Part shown: piece by piece, positions 34,030 through 42,275 of the stretch
How the letters are laid out: each line of letters opens with the position of its first letter
Position numbering within the stretch: the first letter of the stretch is position 1
Source: Microbacterium sp. LWO12-1.2
Lineage (GTDB): Bacteria > Actinomycetota > Actinomycetes > Actinomycetales > Microbacteriaceae
Direction of reading: 5' to 3'
Length of the DNA: 64,000 nucleotides
Assembly: GCF_040675875.1 (NCBI RefSeq)
Contig: NZ_JBEGII010000001.1
Coordinates: forward strand, 3,596,001-3,660,000
Made by a program: the position numbers and the translations under genes
Notes under the pieces: model-generated
What the model was told of the DNA's origin: nothing
The model's input: the letters and a program-made list of their open reading frames with translations, nothing else
Database searches by the model: none

Positions 34030-34701
34030 TCAGAGGACCAGCCGGTACCCCATGCCCGACTCGGTCAGCAGATGCACCGGGGCGCTGGGCTCCTGCTCGA
34101 GCTTCTTGCGCAACTGCGACATGTACAGCCGCAGGTAGCCGGAGTCGGAGACCTGCTCGCTGCCCCAGATCTCCTTCAGCAGATCCTGCCGGGTGACGAG
34201 TGCTCCGGGATGCCGGGCGAGGTGCTCGAGCATCCGCCACTCGGTCGGGGTCAGGTGCACGCGGGCGCCCGCACGGGAGACGGTCTTGGTCGAGAGGTCG
34301 ACGACCACGTCGCCGAACGAGACTGCCGATTCCCCGCTCGCGGGGAGTGATCGCCGTGACAGGGCGCGCAGCCGCGCCAGCAGTTCGTCGACCTGGAACG
34401 GCTTGGTGACGAAGTCGTCGGCGCCGGCGTCCAGCGCATCGACCTTGTCGGCCGAACCGGTGCGCCCGGAGACCACGATGATGGGCACGTTCGTCCAGCC
34501 GCGCAGCGCCTGGATCACCTCGATGCCATCGAGTTGGGGCATGCCGAGGTCGAGCATGATGAGGTCGGGGTGTGACTGCGCCGCTGCGGCGATCGCTGCG
34601 GCACCGTCGGCCGCGACCACGACCTCGTAGCCGTGTGCGGCGAGGGTGATGCGCAGTGCCCGCACCATCTGCGGGTCGTCGTCGGCGATGAGGAGCTTCA
34701 C
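34030..34701 (-). CDS. kdpE: KdpE response regulator
   Basis: 223 residues. Receiver with Asp pair (ADDD, residues 7-9), phospho-Asp in LIMLDLGMPQLDGIEVI, and LTEXXMGYR-type C-terminal winged helix ending LTESGMGYRLVL, characteristic of KdpE. Begins inside the stop of kdpD (overlap 4 bp), the usual kdpD-kdpE coupling. No kdpFABC pump genes lie next to it, so its targets are elsewhere. Confidence 0.92.
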   Translation of the reverse strand: MKLLIADDDPQMVRALRITLAAHGYEVVVAADGAAAIAAAAQSHPDLIMLDLGMPQLDGIEVIQALRGWTNVPIIVVSGRTGSADKVDALDAGADDFVTKPFQVDELLARLRALSRRSLPASGESAVSFGDVVVDLSTKTVSRAGARVHLTPTEWRMLEHLARHPGALVTRQDLLKEIWGSEQVSDSGYLRLYMSQLRKKLEQEPSAPVHLLTESGMGYRLVL

Positions 34702-37259
34702 TCCGTGTCCTCCCTGTGCGGATCCGCTGCAGCCAGAGGCAGCGAGATGACCATCGTGAGTCCTCCACCCGGGGTGTCCTCTGGTGTCAGGCTACCGCCC
34801 ATCCCCTCGGTGAACCCGCGCGACAGGGCGAGTCCGAGGCCGAGCCCGGTCGTGTTGTCGGTGTCGCCGAAGCGCTGGAACGGCTGGAAGATGCGGTCGC
34901 GCTGTTCGACGGGCACTCCCTCTCCGCGGTCGATGATGCGGATCTCGGCGCGGTCGCCGATCATGCTCGTCGAGATGATCACCCGGCGGTCCGGGGGTGA
35001 GTGGCGATGGGCGTTGGCGAGCACGTTCACCAGGACGCGCTGCAGCAGCACAGGGTCGGCGTGCAGCGCGGGAAGGTCGGGGTCGAGCGTCAGGTCGACG
35101 TCGGCCGGTCCCAGTCCGAGTTCGTCGACGGCCGCGAGGATCGGCGACGTGGCATCCAGGCGCTGTGCGGACACGGCGAGCACTCCGGCCTGCACCCGGC
35201 TTGCGTCGAGCAGATCGGTGACGAGCGTCGACAGCGTCGCGAGGCTCTCGTCGGCCGTCGCGAGAAGCTCGGCGCGGTCGTCGGGCGAGAGCTCGTGAGC
35301 ACCGCGCAGCCCGCCGATCGCAGCGACCGCCGAGGCCAGCGGGCGGCGCAGGTCGTGGCTGAGGGCCGAGAGCAGCGCACTGCGCACCTGATCGGTCTCG
35401 GCGAGAGCCACCGCCTCCTGCGCCGTGGCGCGCAGGTCGGTGTGCTCCATCGCGGCTGACAGCTGGGCGACGATCGCATCGAGCAGGCGACGGGCCGGGC
35501 CGTCGAGCGGGTCGCCGTGCAGTTCGAGCAGGGCCCTGGGTGTCGTGTCGGATGCTGAGAGCACCGGAATCGTGGTGGCGCGCCCGTCGCGCAGGGGTTC
35601 GCCGTCGCGGGCCAGCACCTCGCCGTCGGGGGAGAGCAGCCGCACCCCGCTCAGCCCGAACGCCTCGCGGGTGCGGCTCACGAGGGCGAGTACGGCGTTG
35701 TCGCCACGCAGCACGTTGCCGGCCACGGCCGCGAGCAGCTCGGCCTCCGCGGTGGCACGTTTGGCCGTGCGTGCGCGTCTCGCCGCTTGGTCGACGATCA
35801 GGCTCACCAGGATCGCGATGATGACGTAGAGCGTGAGCGCGAGAGCGTGCAGCGGATGCGCGACCGTGATCGTGAAGAGCGGGGCGACGAAGAGGAAGTC
35901 GAGCGTGACTCCCGAGAGCACGGCGGCGAACACTGCGGGCCGCAGCCCGCCGATGAGTGCGACGACGACCACGAGCAGCTGATAGGCGAGGACCTCGGCC
36001 GTGATCGACTCGGGGCTGCGGAGCGTGAACAGCATCCACGACAGCAAGGGGCCGAACACGAGCGCGACCGTGAAGCCGAGCACCTGGCGGCGCCATCCCA
36101 GTGCCCCACCGGTGATGCGCGGGAGCGCCGCCCGACCGCCGGCCGCGGCGTGCGTCACGATGTGCACGTCGATGTCGCCGGAGGCGTTGACGATCTCCGA
36201 TCCGATCCCCGGTCCGGTCAGCGCCGCCATCAGTCGACTGCGCCGGCTCACGCCGATCACGAGCTGAGTGGCATCCGCGCCCTGGGCGAAATCGACGAGG
36301 GTGCGGGGGATGTCGTCGCCGATGATCTGGTGGAAGCTGCCGCCCAGTGACTCCACCAGTGCGCGCTGGGCGGCCAGCGCGCCCGGGGTCTCGGCGCGTA
36401 GGCCGTTCTGGGTGGATACGTGCACGGCGAGCAGCTCGCTTCCGGCCGACCGTGCGGCGATCCGTGCTCCGCGGCGCAGCAGCGTCTCACCCTCCGGGCC
36501 TCCGGTCAGCGCCACGACCACGCGCTCTCGCGCCTGCCAGCTGCCCGCGATGCCGTGGTCGGCGCGGTAGCTGCGCAGGGCACTGTCGACCTCGTCGGCG
36601 AGCCAGAGCAGCGCGAGCTCGCGCAGGGCGGTGAGGTTGCCCAGGCGGAAGTAGTTCGACAGCGCGGCGTCGATGCGCTCGGCGGGGTAGACGAGTCCTG
36701 CGGAGAGTCTGTCGCGCAGGGACTGCGGCGCCAGGTCGACGACCTCGATCTCATCCGCCGCGCGCACCACGGCGTCCGGGATCGTCTCCTGCGGGGCGAT
36801 ACCGGTGATCTTCTCGACCGCGGCGCTCAGCGATTCGATGTGCTGCACGTTGACCGTGGTGATCACGTCGATGCCGGCATCGCGCAGCAACTCGACGTCC
36901 TGCCAGCGCTTCGGATGCAGCGAGCCGGGGATGTTCGTGTGCGCCAGTTCGTCGACCAGGGCGATCTCGGGATGGCGGGCGATCACCGCGTCGACGTCGA
37001 GCTCGGTCAGGGTGATGCCGCAGTGGGCGGCGGAGCGTCGGGGGATCTCGGGAAGCCCGATCGTCAGCGCGTGCGTCGCCGCCCGGTCGTGCGTCTCGAC
37101 GACCGCGATCACGACGTCGCGGCCGTCGTCGAGCAGGCGCCGACCCTCGGCGAGCATCTCGAACGTCTTCCCGACGCCCGGGGCCGCGCCGAGCAGCACA
37201 CGCAGGCGCCCGCGTCGGGTGGGCCCCTGCTCGTCGCTGCGCGTCTGCTCTCCGCCCAT
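34698..37259 (-). CDS. kdpD: KdpD potassium/turgor sensor histidine kinase
   Basis: 853 residues. N-terminal KdpD domain with Walker A GAAPGVGKT (about residues 23-31) and VDELAHTN, a universal-stress-like domain, four close transmembrane helices (DUF4118, about residues 390-480), GAF-like segment, HisKA with SALSHDLRRPLAS, N-box NVLANAHRHS, and G-box GLGLGLALS. Good ribosome-binding site GGGAGGG. Senses low K+ or osmotic stress and phosphorylates KdpE. It is normally the last part of kdpFABCDE; here it is separate. A divergent small gene starts 185 bp away. Confidence 0.94.
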   Translation of the reverse strand: MGGEQTRSDEQGPTRRGRLRVLLGAAPGVGKTFEMLAEGRRLLDDGRDVVIAVVETHDRAATHALTIGLPEIPRRSAAHCGITLTELDVDAVIARHPEIALVDELAHTNIPGSLHPKRWQDVELLRDAGIDVITTVNVQHIESLSAAVEKITGIAPQETIPDAVVRAADEIEVVDLAPQSLRDRLSAGLVYPAERIDAALSNYFRLGNLTALRELALLWLADEVDSALRSYRADHGIAGSWQARERVVVALTGGPEGETLLRRGARIAARSAGSELLAVHVSTQNGLRAETPGALAAQRALVESLGGSFHQIIGDDIPRTLVDFAQGADATQLVIGVSRRSRLMAALTGPGIGSEIVNASGDIDVHIVTHAAAGGRAALPRITGGALGWRRQVLGFTVALVFGPLLSWMLFTLRSPESITAEVLAYQLLVVVVALIGGLRPAVFAAVLSGVTLDFLFVAPLFTITVAHPLHALALTLYVIIAILVSLIVDQAARRARTAKRATAEAELLAAVAGNVLRGDNAVLALVSRTREAFGLSGVRLLSPDGEVLARDGEPLRDGRATTIPVLSASDTTPRALLELHGDPLDGPARRLLDAIVAQLSAAMEHTDLRATAQEAVALAETDQVRSALLSALSHDLRRPLASAVAAIGGLRGAHELSPDDRAELLATADESLATLSTLVTDLLDASRVQAGVLAVSAQRLDATSPILAAVDELGLGPADVDLTLDPDLPALHADPVLLQRVLVNVLANAHRHSPPDRRVIISTSMIGDRAEIRIIDRGEGVPVEQRDRIFQPFQRFGDTDNTTGLGLGLALSRGFTEGMGGSLTPEDTPGGGLTMVISLPLAAADPHREDTE

Positions 37260-37444
37260 GCGCCCTCCCGCTCATCGAGCGCGAGATGGAACTCGGCGAC
37301 GTCGATGCGCTCCTTGCCGAGGAATCCCCGATCCCGCCCTTGAATCCTAGACTCCGTCTGCGTGCGCGCCTCGGCTTCCGGCGGAGTGAATAGACCCCTA
37401 CTTCAGGGGCTGGATGTCCTCGCCTGAGGACGCATAAGCTCCTC

Positions 37445-37759
37445 ATGAGTACTGGGGGTGCTTTCGTGACGGCGGTGGAACTGTTCTACGACGATCTGCA
37501 GGAATCGGTGACCGATTTCACCGGGGTGGCCTCGACGTTGCAGTTCGATGTCCCGTGCCTCAGCGGCGATGATCCTGGCGTCGAGACACCGATCGGGCGG
37601 TATCCGCTGAAGGTCGAGCTGAACCGCCGGATGGACCAGCTCCACGACGCGTCGTTCGCGTACTGGGAAGTCGGCATGGCGCTCGCCGAGACGATCACCG
37701 CGATCACGTCGAACTACGCGGCTCTCGACCAGGAACTGTCGGGGGATGCGGCGGGATGA
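37445..37759 (+). CDS. Small partner protein of the hydrolase/lipoprotein locus (WXG100-like size)
   Basis: 104 residues from ATG 37445 (possibly leaderless, since CATAAGCT just upstream resembles a -10); GTG 37466 with GGGGG upstream is an alternative giving 97 residues. Helical ends surround a central beta-like part (CLSGDDPGVETPIGRYPLKVEL), with HDASFAYWEVGMALAETITAI near the C-terminus. Size and position before a coiled-coil effector resemble type VII secretion partners, but no clear WXG motif is seen. Overlaps the next gene by 4 bp. No family recognised with certainty. The upstream 185 bp contain two small hairpins (CCCCTACTTCAGGGG and GTCCTCGCCTGAGGAC). Confidence 0.7.
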   Translation: MSTGGAFVTAVELFYDDLQESVTDFTGVASTLQFDVPCLSGDDPGVETPIGRYPLKVELNRRMDQLHDASFAYWEVGMALAETITAITSNYAALDQELSGDAAG

Positions 37760-39405
37760 CATTGACATCTCCGAACAGGGGCTACCCCCTGGAACGGATC
37801 ACGGGTGACGTCGGCACGATGTCGCGCTGGGTGGATCAGTTCACGATGCTGGCCGAGCATCTGCGTGCGTTGCGGGGCGCATCTGCGCGCGCCACCGGGT
37901 TGCCGGGAATGGGGCAGGCGGTGAGCTCGGTGCGGGCGGATGCCCTCGACATCCTCACGACCGTCGGGTCGCACATCGCGCTGGCGCAGACGGTCTCGTC
38001 CGTGCTGGCCGGGTACGCGAAGTCCCACGACGAGCACGCGCGCCGGGCGAACGCGCTGATCGAGGACATCGAGGCCGCCCACGCGGCGTGCGCACGACTG
38101 AGCGCCGCATCTGAGGCGGCGGGGCGCAGCGCTCTCGCGGCGGCGGACGGCGAGGATCCGGTCGCAGCGCAGAAGGCGCAGGATGCGGCATCCGACAGCA
38201 TCACGGAGAGGCGACGGGCCGAAGAAGACCTCGACGACCTCTGGGCGCGCTACGAGTTCCACTTCGCGGCGTGGGACGAGGCGTATGACGCCGGCGTGCG
38301 GGCGCTGGTGGGCGAGACGGGCGCGTTGTCGACGCTCGAGGCGCGTGATCTGCTGGACGACCTGCTCTCCGCCGACACCCCGGCCGCGGTGCTGGCGCTG
38401 TGGCTGGCGCATCCGGAGCTGCAGGAAGAGCTGATCGTCGCGCATCCGGCGGAGCTCGGCGCGATGGACGGGATGCCGGCTGCCGTGCGCGTACGGGCGA
38501 ACCAGGCGAATGCTGAGGTGTGGATCGAGGCGGCGGAAGCCGAGCATGCTGCTGAGCCCGAGGGGTCCGAGCGGTCGGCGTTCCTGGCGAAGGAGATCGC
38601 GTACCTGCGCCAGGTGCTCGACGGCAGTGTGCAGCTGTATCTGTACGACCGCGTCTTCTCGCGCATCGTCGAGGTGATCGGCGACCTCGCGCAGGTGCCG
38701 CAGCGCGTGCTGACCTACGTGCCGGGCACCTTCACGAGCCTCGGCGACTTCTACGGCGGACAGGTGCAGCAGGTTGCGGCAGAGATGGTTCGAGCTGTGC
38801 CCGGAACTGTGGCCTTCGTCTACAAGGACGGTCTGTTCCCCGGCGAGAACCCCGAGTTGGGGGGCGCGGATCCGCTGCGGATCGTCGAGGCGAACGATCA
38901 GCAGCGTGCAGCAGAGGCGGGCCGGCAGCTGGCGCGTTTTGAGGCGGGGGTGCGGGCGGATCCGCAGCTCGCCGCCGCTGAGCAGGATGCCTTCGGGCAC
39001 AGCTGGGGCCTGGCGAACGTGACGAGTTCCGAGGTCGCTGGCGCTGAGTTCGACAAGGTCGTCTCGCTGTCGGGCGCCGGGATGCTGCCGGAGTGGACGC
39101 CCGACCCCGGCACGGTCTACGCCGACTTCTCGTATCGGGACGTCCTGCAGACCGGTCAGGATCTCGGCGTCGTCTGGGACGGCAACAACCCGCGTTCCCA
39201 CCCGGCGTTCGAACACGGGGACTACTACCTGGGCCCGAACGACGAGGTTCTCGACAGAGCCGACAACGGCAGTCTCGGGCGCCCGACGGTCAGCGTTCCG
39301 AAGAACTACTTCACAGTGCTGACCGAGAATCACAACCTGATCGCGACGGACGATCCGGCCAATGAGCGCGCACTCCGAGACATCGGCAGGTTGGTGCGAC
39401 GGTGA
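37756..39405 (+). CDS. Large coiled-coil protein with C-terminal DUF1023-like alpha/beta hydrolase
   Basis: 549 residues. Residues 1-210 are almost all helical with heptad-like Ala/Asp/Arg patterns and no signal peptide, like the targeting part of type VII (LXG/WXG-like) substrates. From about 330 an alpha/beta hydrolase: YVPGTFTSLGDFYGG, then nucleophile Ser416 in GHSWG, a likely acid in the C-terminal part, and His526 in TENHNL. This matches the actinobacterial DUF1023 hydrolase group by memory. Codons 440-549 are duplicated further downstream (40111-40443). The stop overlaps the lipoprotein start by 4 bp. Inference: secreted or surface lipase/esterase-like effector whose tail is exchangeable. 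Confidence 0.75.
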   Translation: MTLTSPNRGYPLERITGDVGTMSRWVDQFTMLAEHLRALRGASARATGLPGMGQAVSSVRADALDILTTVGSHIALAQTVSSVLAGYAKSHDEHARRANALIEDIEAAHAACARLSAASEAAGRSALAAADGEDPVAAQKAQDAASDSITERRRAEEDLDDLWARYEFHFAAWDEAYDAGVRALVGETGALSTLEARDLLDDLLSADTPAAVLALWLAHPELQEELIVAHPAELGAMDGMPAAVRVRANQANAEVWIEAAEAEHAAEPEGSERSAFLAKEIAYLRQVLDGSVQLYLYDRVFSRIVEVIGDLAQVPQRVLTYVPGTFTSLGDFYGGQVQQVAAEMVRAVPGTVAFVYKDGLFPGENPELGGADPLRIVEANDQQRAAEAGRQLARFEAGVRADPQLAAAEQDAFGHSWGLANVTSSEVAGAEFDKVVSLSGAGMLPEWTPDPGTVYADFSYRDVLQTGQDLGVVWDGNNPRSHPAFEHGDYYLGPNDEVLDRADNGSLGRPTVSVPKNYFTVLTENHNLIATDDPANERALRDIGRLVRR

Positions 39406-39899
39406 AGCGATGGTATGTGGTGGCGGCGATGTCCACCTTGCTGCTCGTATTGACCGGGTGCGCGCCTCCGCGGGTTGAGGAGGAGGGAAGCCGCGTGACC
39501 TGGGAACAGGCGAAGACAAGGACCCAAGCAATGGAGCTGCGTATTGCCGCGCTCATCCCTGAAGTGTTGGTGGTCAGCGTCGACCAGAACGATAAGGGAG
39601 GTCTCTTCAGTTGCGATGAGACCCGGCACAGATGGAAGGGGATCACGAGGGTGATTCTCGCATCCGGAGCGGACGCCGAGGCTGTAACGCGGCAGATCGA
39701 AGGGCAGTTCAACGATGACGGGGCGTTCGATGTGACGAACTATCGCGACGTGGCGAATGTCTATGTTGCGGAGCTGAGATCCCGAGAGACGGACGAAGGA
39801 TACCTGTTCGGCGAAGGAGACCCAGGGGTGATTCTCATCGACTCGTGGTCGGCGTGCTTCACCCTGCCTGAGGGCACGTACCCGGGAGGCGACTTCTGA
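39402..39899 (+). CDS. Lipoprotein 1 of the hydrolase locus (possible immunity or partner)
   Basis: 165 residues. Signal peptide with lipobox LVLTGC (Cys19). Mature part has VTWEQAKTRTQAMELRIAALIP, LFSCDETRHRWKGIT and a closing IDSWSACFTLPEGTYPGGDF, all conserved in the paralogue at 40440. The two Cys around SCDE and SACF could form a disulfide. Coupled to the hydrolase by a 4-bp overlap. Base composition is visibly lower in G+C than flanking genes, a sign of recent acquisition or fast evolution. Function unknown; position after a probable effector suggests immunity. Confidence 0.8.
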   Translation: MKRWYVVAAMSTLLLVLTGCAPPRVEEEGSRVTWEQAKTRTQAMELRIAALIPEVLVVSVDQNDKGGLFSCDETRHRWKGITRVILASGADAEAVTRQIEGQFNDDGAFDVTNYRDVANVYVAELRSRETDEGYLFGEGDPGVILIDSWSACFTLPEGTYPGGDF

Positions 39900-39912
39900 G
39901 TGCGCGCCGTTC

Positions 39913-40443
39913 ATGGCGACGGGTGCCGTGGCGCTCGTCGCCATGGACACTGGGTGCTCCGCCGAGTCGGGGCGGGTCCAGAGCAACGTGACTTGGGCAC
40001 AGGCGAAGGCCACCGCGCAGGCGCGCGAACTCGAAATCGTCTTACTCGTTCTGAGCGAGGAGATCGTCGATATCGCTCAGCATGAGGAGGGGACGTTGTT
40101 CCGTTGCTATGGCGCCGGGATGCTGCCGGAGTGGACGCCCGATCCCGACACCGTCTACGCCGACCTCTCGTATCGGGACGTCCTGCAGACCGGTCAGGAT
40201 CTCGGCGTCGTCTGGGACGGCAACAATCCGCGGTCGAACCCCGCGTTCGAGCACGACGACTACTACGTCGGTCCGAATGACCAGGTTCTCGACCGGGCAG
40301 ACAACGGCAGCCTCGGCCGCCCGACGGTCAGCGTTCCGAAGGACTACTTCGTGGTGCTGACGGAGAACCACAACCTGATCGCGACGGACGATCCGGCGAA
40401 TGAGCGCGCGTTGCGTCATATGCGAAAGCTGGTGAGCGAGTGA
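39913..40443 (+). pseudogene. Chimeric ORF: lipoprotein fragment fused to a hydrolase C-terminal cassette
   Basis: 176 codons. The first about 66 residues match the lipoprotein paralogues (TWAQAKATAQARELEI, IVDIAQHEEGTLFRC) but with an eroded signal sequence (VAMDTGCSAE without the usual helix). At the Cys that precedes CDE in the paralogues, the sequence switches to GAGMLPEW and continues to the end as a copy of the last 110 codons of the 37756 hydrolase. The cassette has His but lacks the GHSWG nucleophile, so it cannot be a working hydrolase alone. ATG 39913 has a weak ribosome-binding site. Either a remnant or a silent donor for gene conversion. Confidence 0.75.
40111..40443 (+). repeat. 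333-bp diverged copy of the hydrolase 3' end (partner 39073-39405)
   Basis: Aligns without gaps to 39073-39405 at a constant offset of 1038 bp. By hand count about 46 of 333 positions differ (about 86 percent identity). Differences are not even: the first roughly 115 bp have only about four mismatches, the last 45 bp about seventeen. Both copies end in a stop that overlaps the start of a lipoprotein gene by 4 bp. Such a layout favours homologous exchange between the copies. Confidence 0.9.
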
Positions 40444-40949
40444 AGAAGGCAGTGGGATTCGCAATCACGGTCGTGATCCTGCTTGTCACACCGGGGTGCG
40501 TCGGACAGCCGATCGAGAAGAGGACGACTGCAGTGGAGTGGCAGGATGCGAAGGCAGCGGCGCAGGCGGTGGAGCTGGGGATCGCGGGGCTCATACCCGC
40601 AGACGAAGTCGTCAGCGTCGATCAGCACGAGACCGGTTCTTTGTTCAGCTGCGACGAGAAGCGCCATCGGTGGACGGGAATCACCTATGTGACGCTTGCG
40701 CCAGGAGCGGAGATCGAAGCCGTGGTGAAGCAGATGGAGGAAGGTCTCGGCACCCTCTTCGTCGAGGAGGATGACTTCATGATCAGCAACTATCGGGACA
40801 TGTTCGACGAATACACGGTCACGGCAGAGTCCCCGATAACAGGCGAGTCGTATCTCTTCGGACAAGACGACTCCGTGACTATATCCATCGACTCCTGGTC
40901 CCAGTGCTTCACCCTCCCGGAGGGCACATACCCGGGAGGCAGCTTCTGA
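40440..40949 (+). CDS. Lipoprotein 2 of the hydrolase locus (paralogue of lipoprotein 1)
   Basis: 169 residues. Signal peptide and lipobox LVTPGC (Cys20). Shares VEWQDAKAAAQAVELGIAGLIP, VSVDQHETGSLFSCDEKRHRW, NYRDMFDEY, YLFGQDD and IDSWSQCFTLPEGTYPGG with lipoprotein 1, but differs in the middle (EGLGTLFVEEDDFM). The start overlaps the chimeric ORF stop, reproducing the hydrolase-lipoprotein junction. Fits an array of allelic immunity or partner lipoproteins matched to alternative hydrolase tails (inference). Confidence 0.8.
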   Translation: MKKAVGFAITVVILLVTPGCVGQPIEKRTTAVEWQDAKAAAQAVELGIAGLIPADEVVSVDQHETGSLFSCDEKRHRWTGITYVTLAPGAEIEAVVKQMEEGLGTLFVEEDDFMISNYRDMFDEYTVTAESPITGESYLFGQDDSVTISIDSWSQCFTLPEGTYPGGSF

Positions 40950-41000
40950 GCACGCGAGTTCCTGGTGCGCCCGACTCCCGGGCGGATCTATGCTCACGAG

Positions 41001-42179
41001 GTGAGTGCGCGGCGGATGAAGCTCGGCGCGGGGACGGCGGTGGTCCTCGCGCTGATCGTCGTCGCGGCGGTATGCGTGTTCACCGGGCTGCTCCCCGCCG
41101 CGGATGCCGGTGCGCTCGGGGCCCGCATCACCCCGGTGCTCGGGTTCGTCGTGGCGATCACGATCGTCGCAGAACTCGCCAGGGATGCGGCGGTGTTCGA
41201 CGTGCTCGCGCAGCGCCTCGCGCAGTGGGGTCGCGGTCGCGTGATCGCCCTGTGGGCCTCGGTCGTCGCGCTCGCCGTGGTGAGCACGGTGTTCCTCTCG
41301 CTCGACACGACGGCCGTGATCGTGACGCCGGTGGTCGTGGTGCTGGCGCAGAGCATCGGGGTCTCGCCGCTGCCGTTCGCTCTCGCCACGGTCTGGCTCG
41401 CGAACACGGCATCCCTCGCCCTGCCGGTCTCGAACCTCACGAACCTGCTCGCCGCCCCGGCGATCGGTGACGACCCCGGCGCGTTCCTGGCCCTGAGCTG
41501 GGCGCCGACGCTGGTGGGGGTGCTGATCCCGGTCGCGATCCTGACCATCGCCCACCGCCGCACCCTGTTCGGCGCTTACCGCGTACCGCAGTCCGGAGGC
41601 CCCTCCGATCGCGTGCTGTTCTGGGGAGCGACCGGAGTGCTGGTCATCCTGCTCCCGCTGCTCACGCTGACCCACGACGTGTGGATCCCGGCCACGGTCG
41701 CCGCGCTCCTCCTGGTCGGGCTGTTCGCGGTGCGGCGGAGGCACGTGCTGCGCGTCTCACTCGTGCCGTGGCAGGCGATCGGGCTGGCCGCCGCTCTGTT
41801 CGTGCTGGTCGAGACCGCGCACGCCAACGGCATCCTCGACTTCCTCACGTCACTGGCCTCGAGCGGTCACGGTGCCGGAGAGATCCTGGGTCTCGCTGCC
41901 CTCGGTGCCCTCACGGCGAACGGGGTGAACAACCTGCCGGCGTACCTGATCCTCGAGCCGGCCGCGGGCGATCCGGTGGCCCTGATGGCGCTGTTGATCG
42001 GCGTCAACCTCGGTCCGCTCATCACGCCGTGGGCGTCGCTGGCGACCCTGCTGTGGCATCACCGGATCGTGTCGCTCGGCGTCGAGATCCGCTGGGGCCG
42101 CTTCATGCTCTGGGGTCTCGTCGTCGCCGTGCCGACGGTCGTGGTCGCCGCTCTCGCCCTGGCGCTCGTCGCCGGCTGA
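41001..42179 (+). CDS. ArsB/SLC13-type membrane transporter
   Basis: 392 residues from GTG 41001 (ATG 41016 is an alternative). About ten to eleven transmembrane segments; segments LDTTAVIVTPVVVVLAQ, ANTASLALPVSNLTNLL and ALTANGVNNLPAYLILEP are typical of the ion-transporter superfamily with ArsB, NhaD and CitM. The paired re-entrant motifs support a secondary anion transporter (arsenite, dicarboxylate or similar). No arsR or arsC neighbour, so arsenic resistance is not supported. Independent transcription unit after the lipoprotein array. Confidence 0.82.
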   Translation: MSARRMKLGAGTAVVLALIVVAAVCVFTGLLPAADAGALGARITPVLGFVVAITIVAELARDAAVFDVLAQRLAQWGRGRVIALWASVVALAVVSTVFLSLDTTAVIVTPVVVVLAQSIGVSPLPFALATVWLANTASLALPVSNLTNLLAAPAIGDDPGAFLALSWAPTLVGVLIPVAILTIAHRRTLFGAYRVPQSGGPSDRVLFWGATGVLVILLPLLTLTHDVWIPATVAALLLVGLFAVRRRHVLRVSLVPWQAIGLAAALFVLVETAHANGILDFLTSLASSGHGAGEILGLAALGALTANGVNNLPAYLILEPAAGDPVALMALLIGVNLGPLITPWASLATLLWHHRIVSLGVEIRWGRFMLWGLVVAVPTVVVAALALALVAG

Positions 42180-42211
42180 CTGCGCCGAGCGCCGCCCTCC
42201 GGTCGCAGATA

Positions 42212-42241
42212 CGCACCCACTTCACCTCAGGAAGGTGTGCG
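42212..42241. repeat. Short intergenic stem-loop between convergent transporter genes
   Basis: CGCACCCACTTCACCT, a short loop, and AGGAAGGTGTGCG give a two-part stem (CGCAC with GTGCG and CACCT with AGGTG) in the 96-bp gap between the convergent ArsB-like and KimA-like genes. Weakest member of the boundary-repeat set; could simply be a terminator. Confidence 0.45.
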
Positions 42242-42275
42242 TTCGCGAAGAGCGCCGGCGAGCCTGTGGCTCAGG

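Noticed and set aside
40965..42179. Arsenic resistance pump ArsB
   Set aside because: Fold is shared by many anion transporters; no arsR, arsC or arsenate genes nearby.
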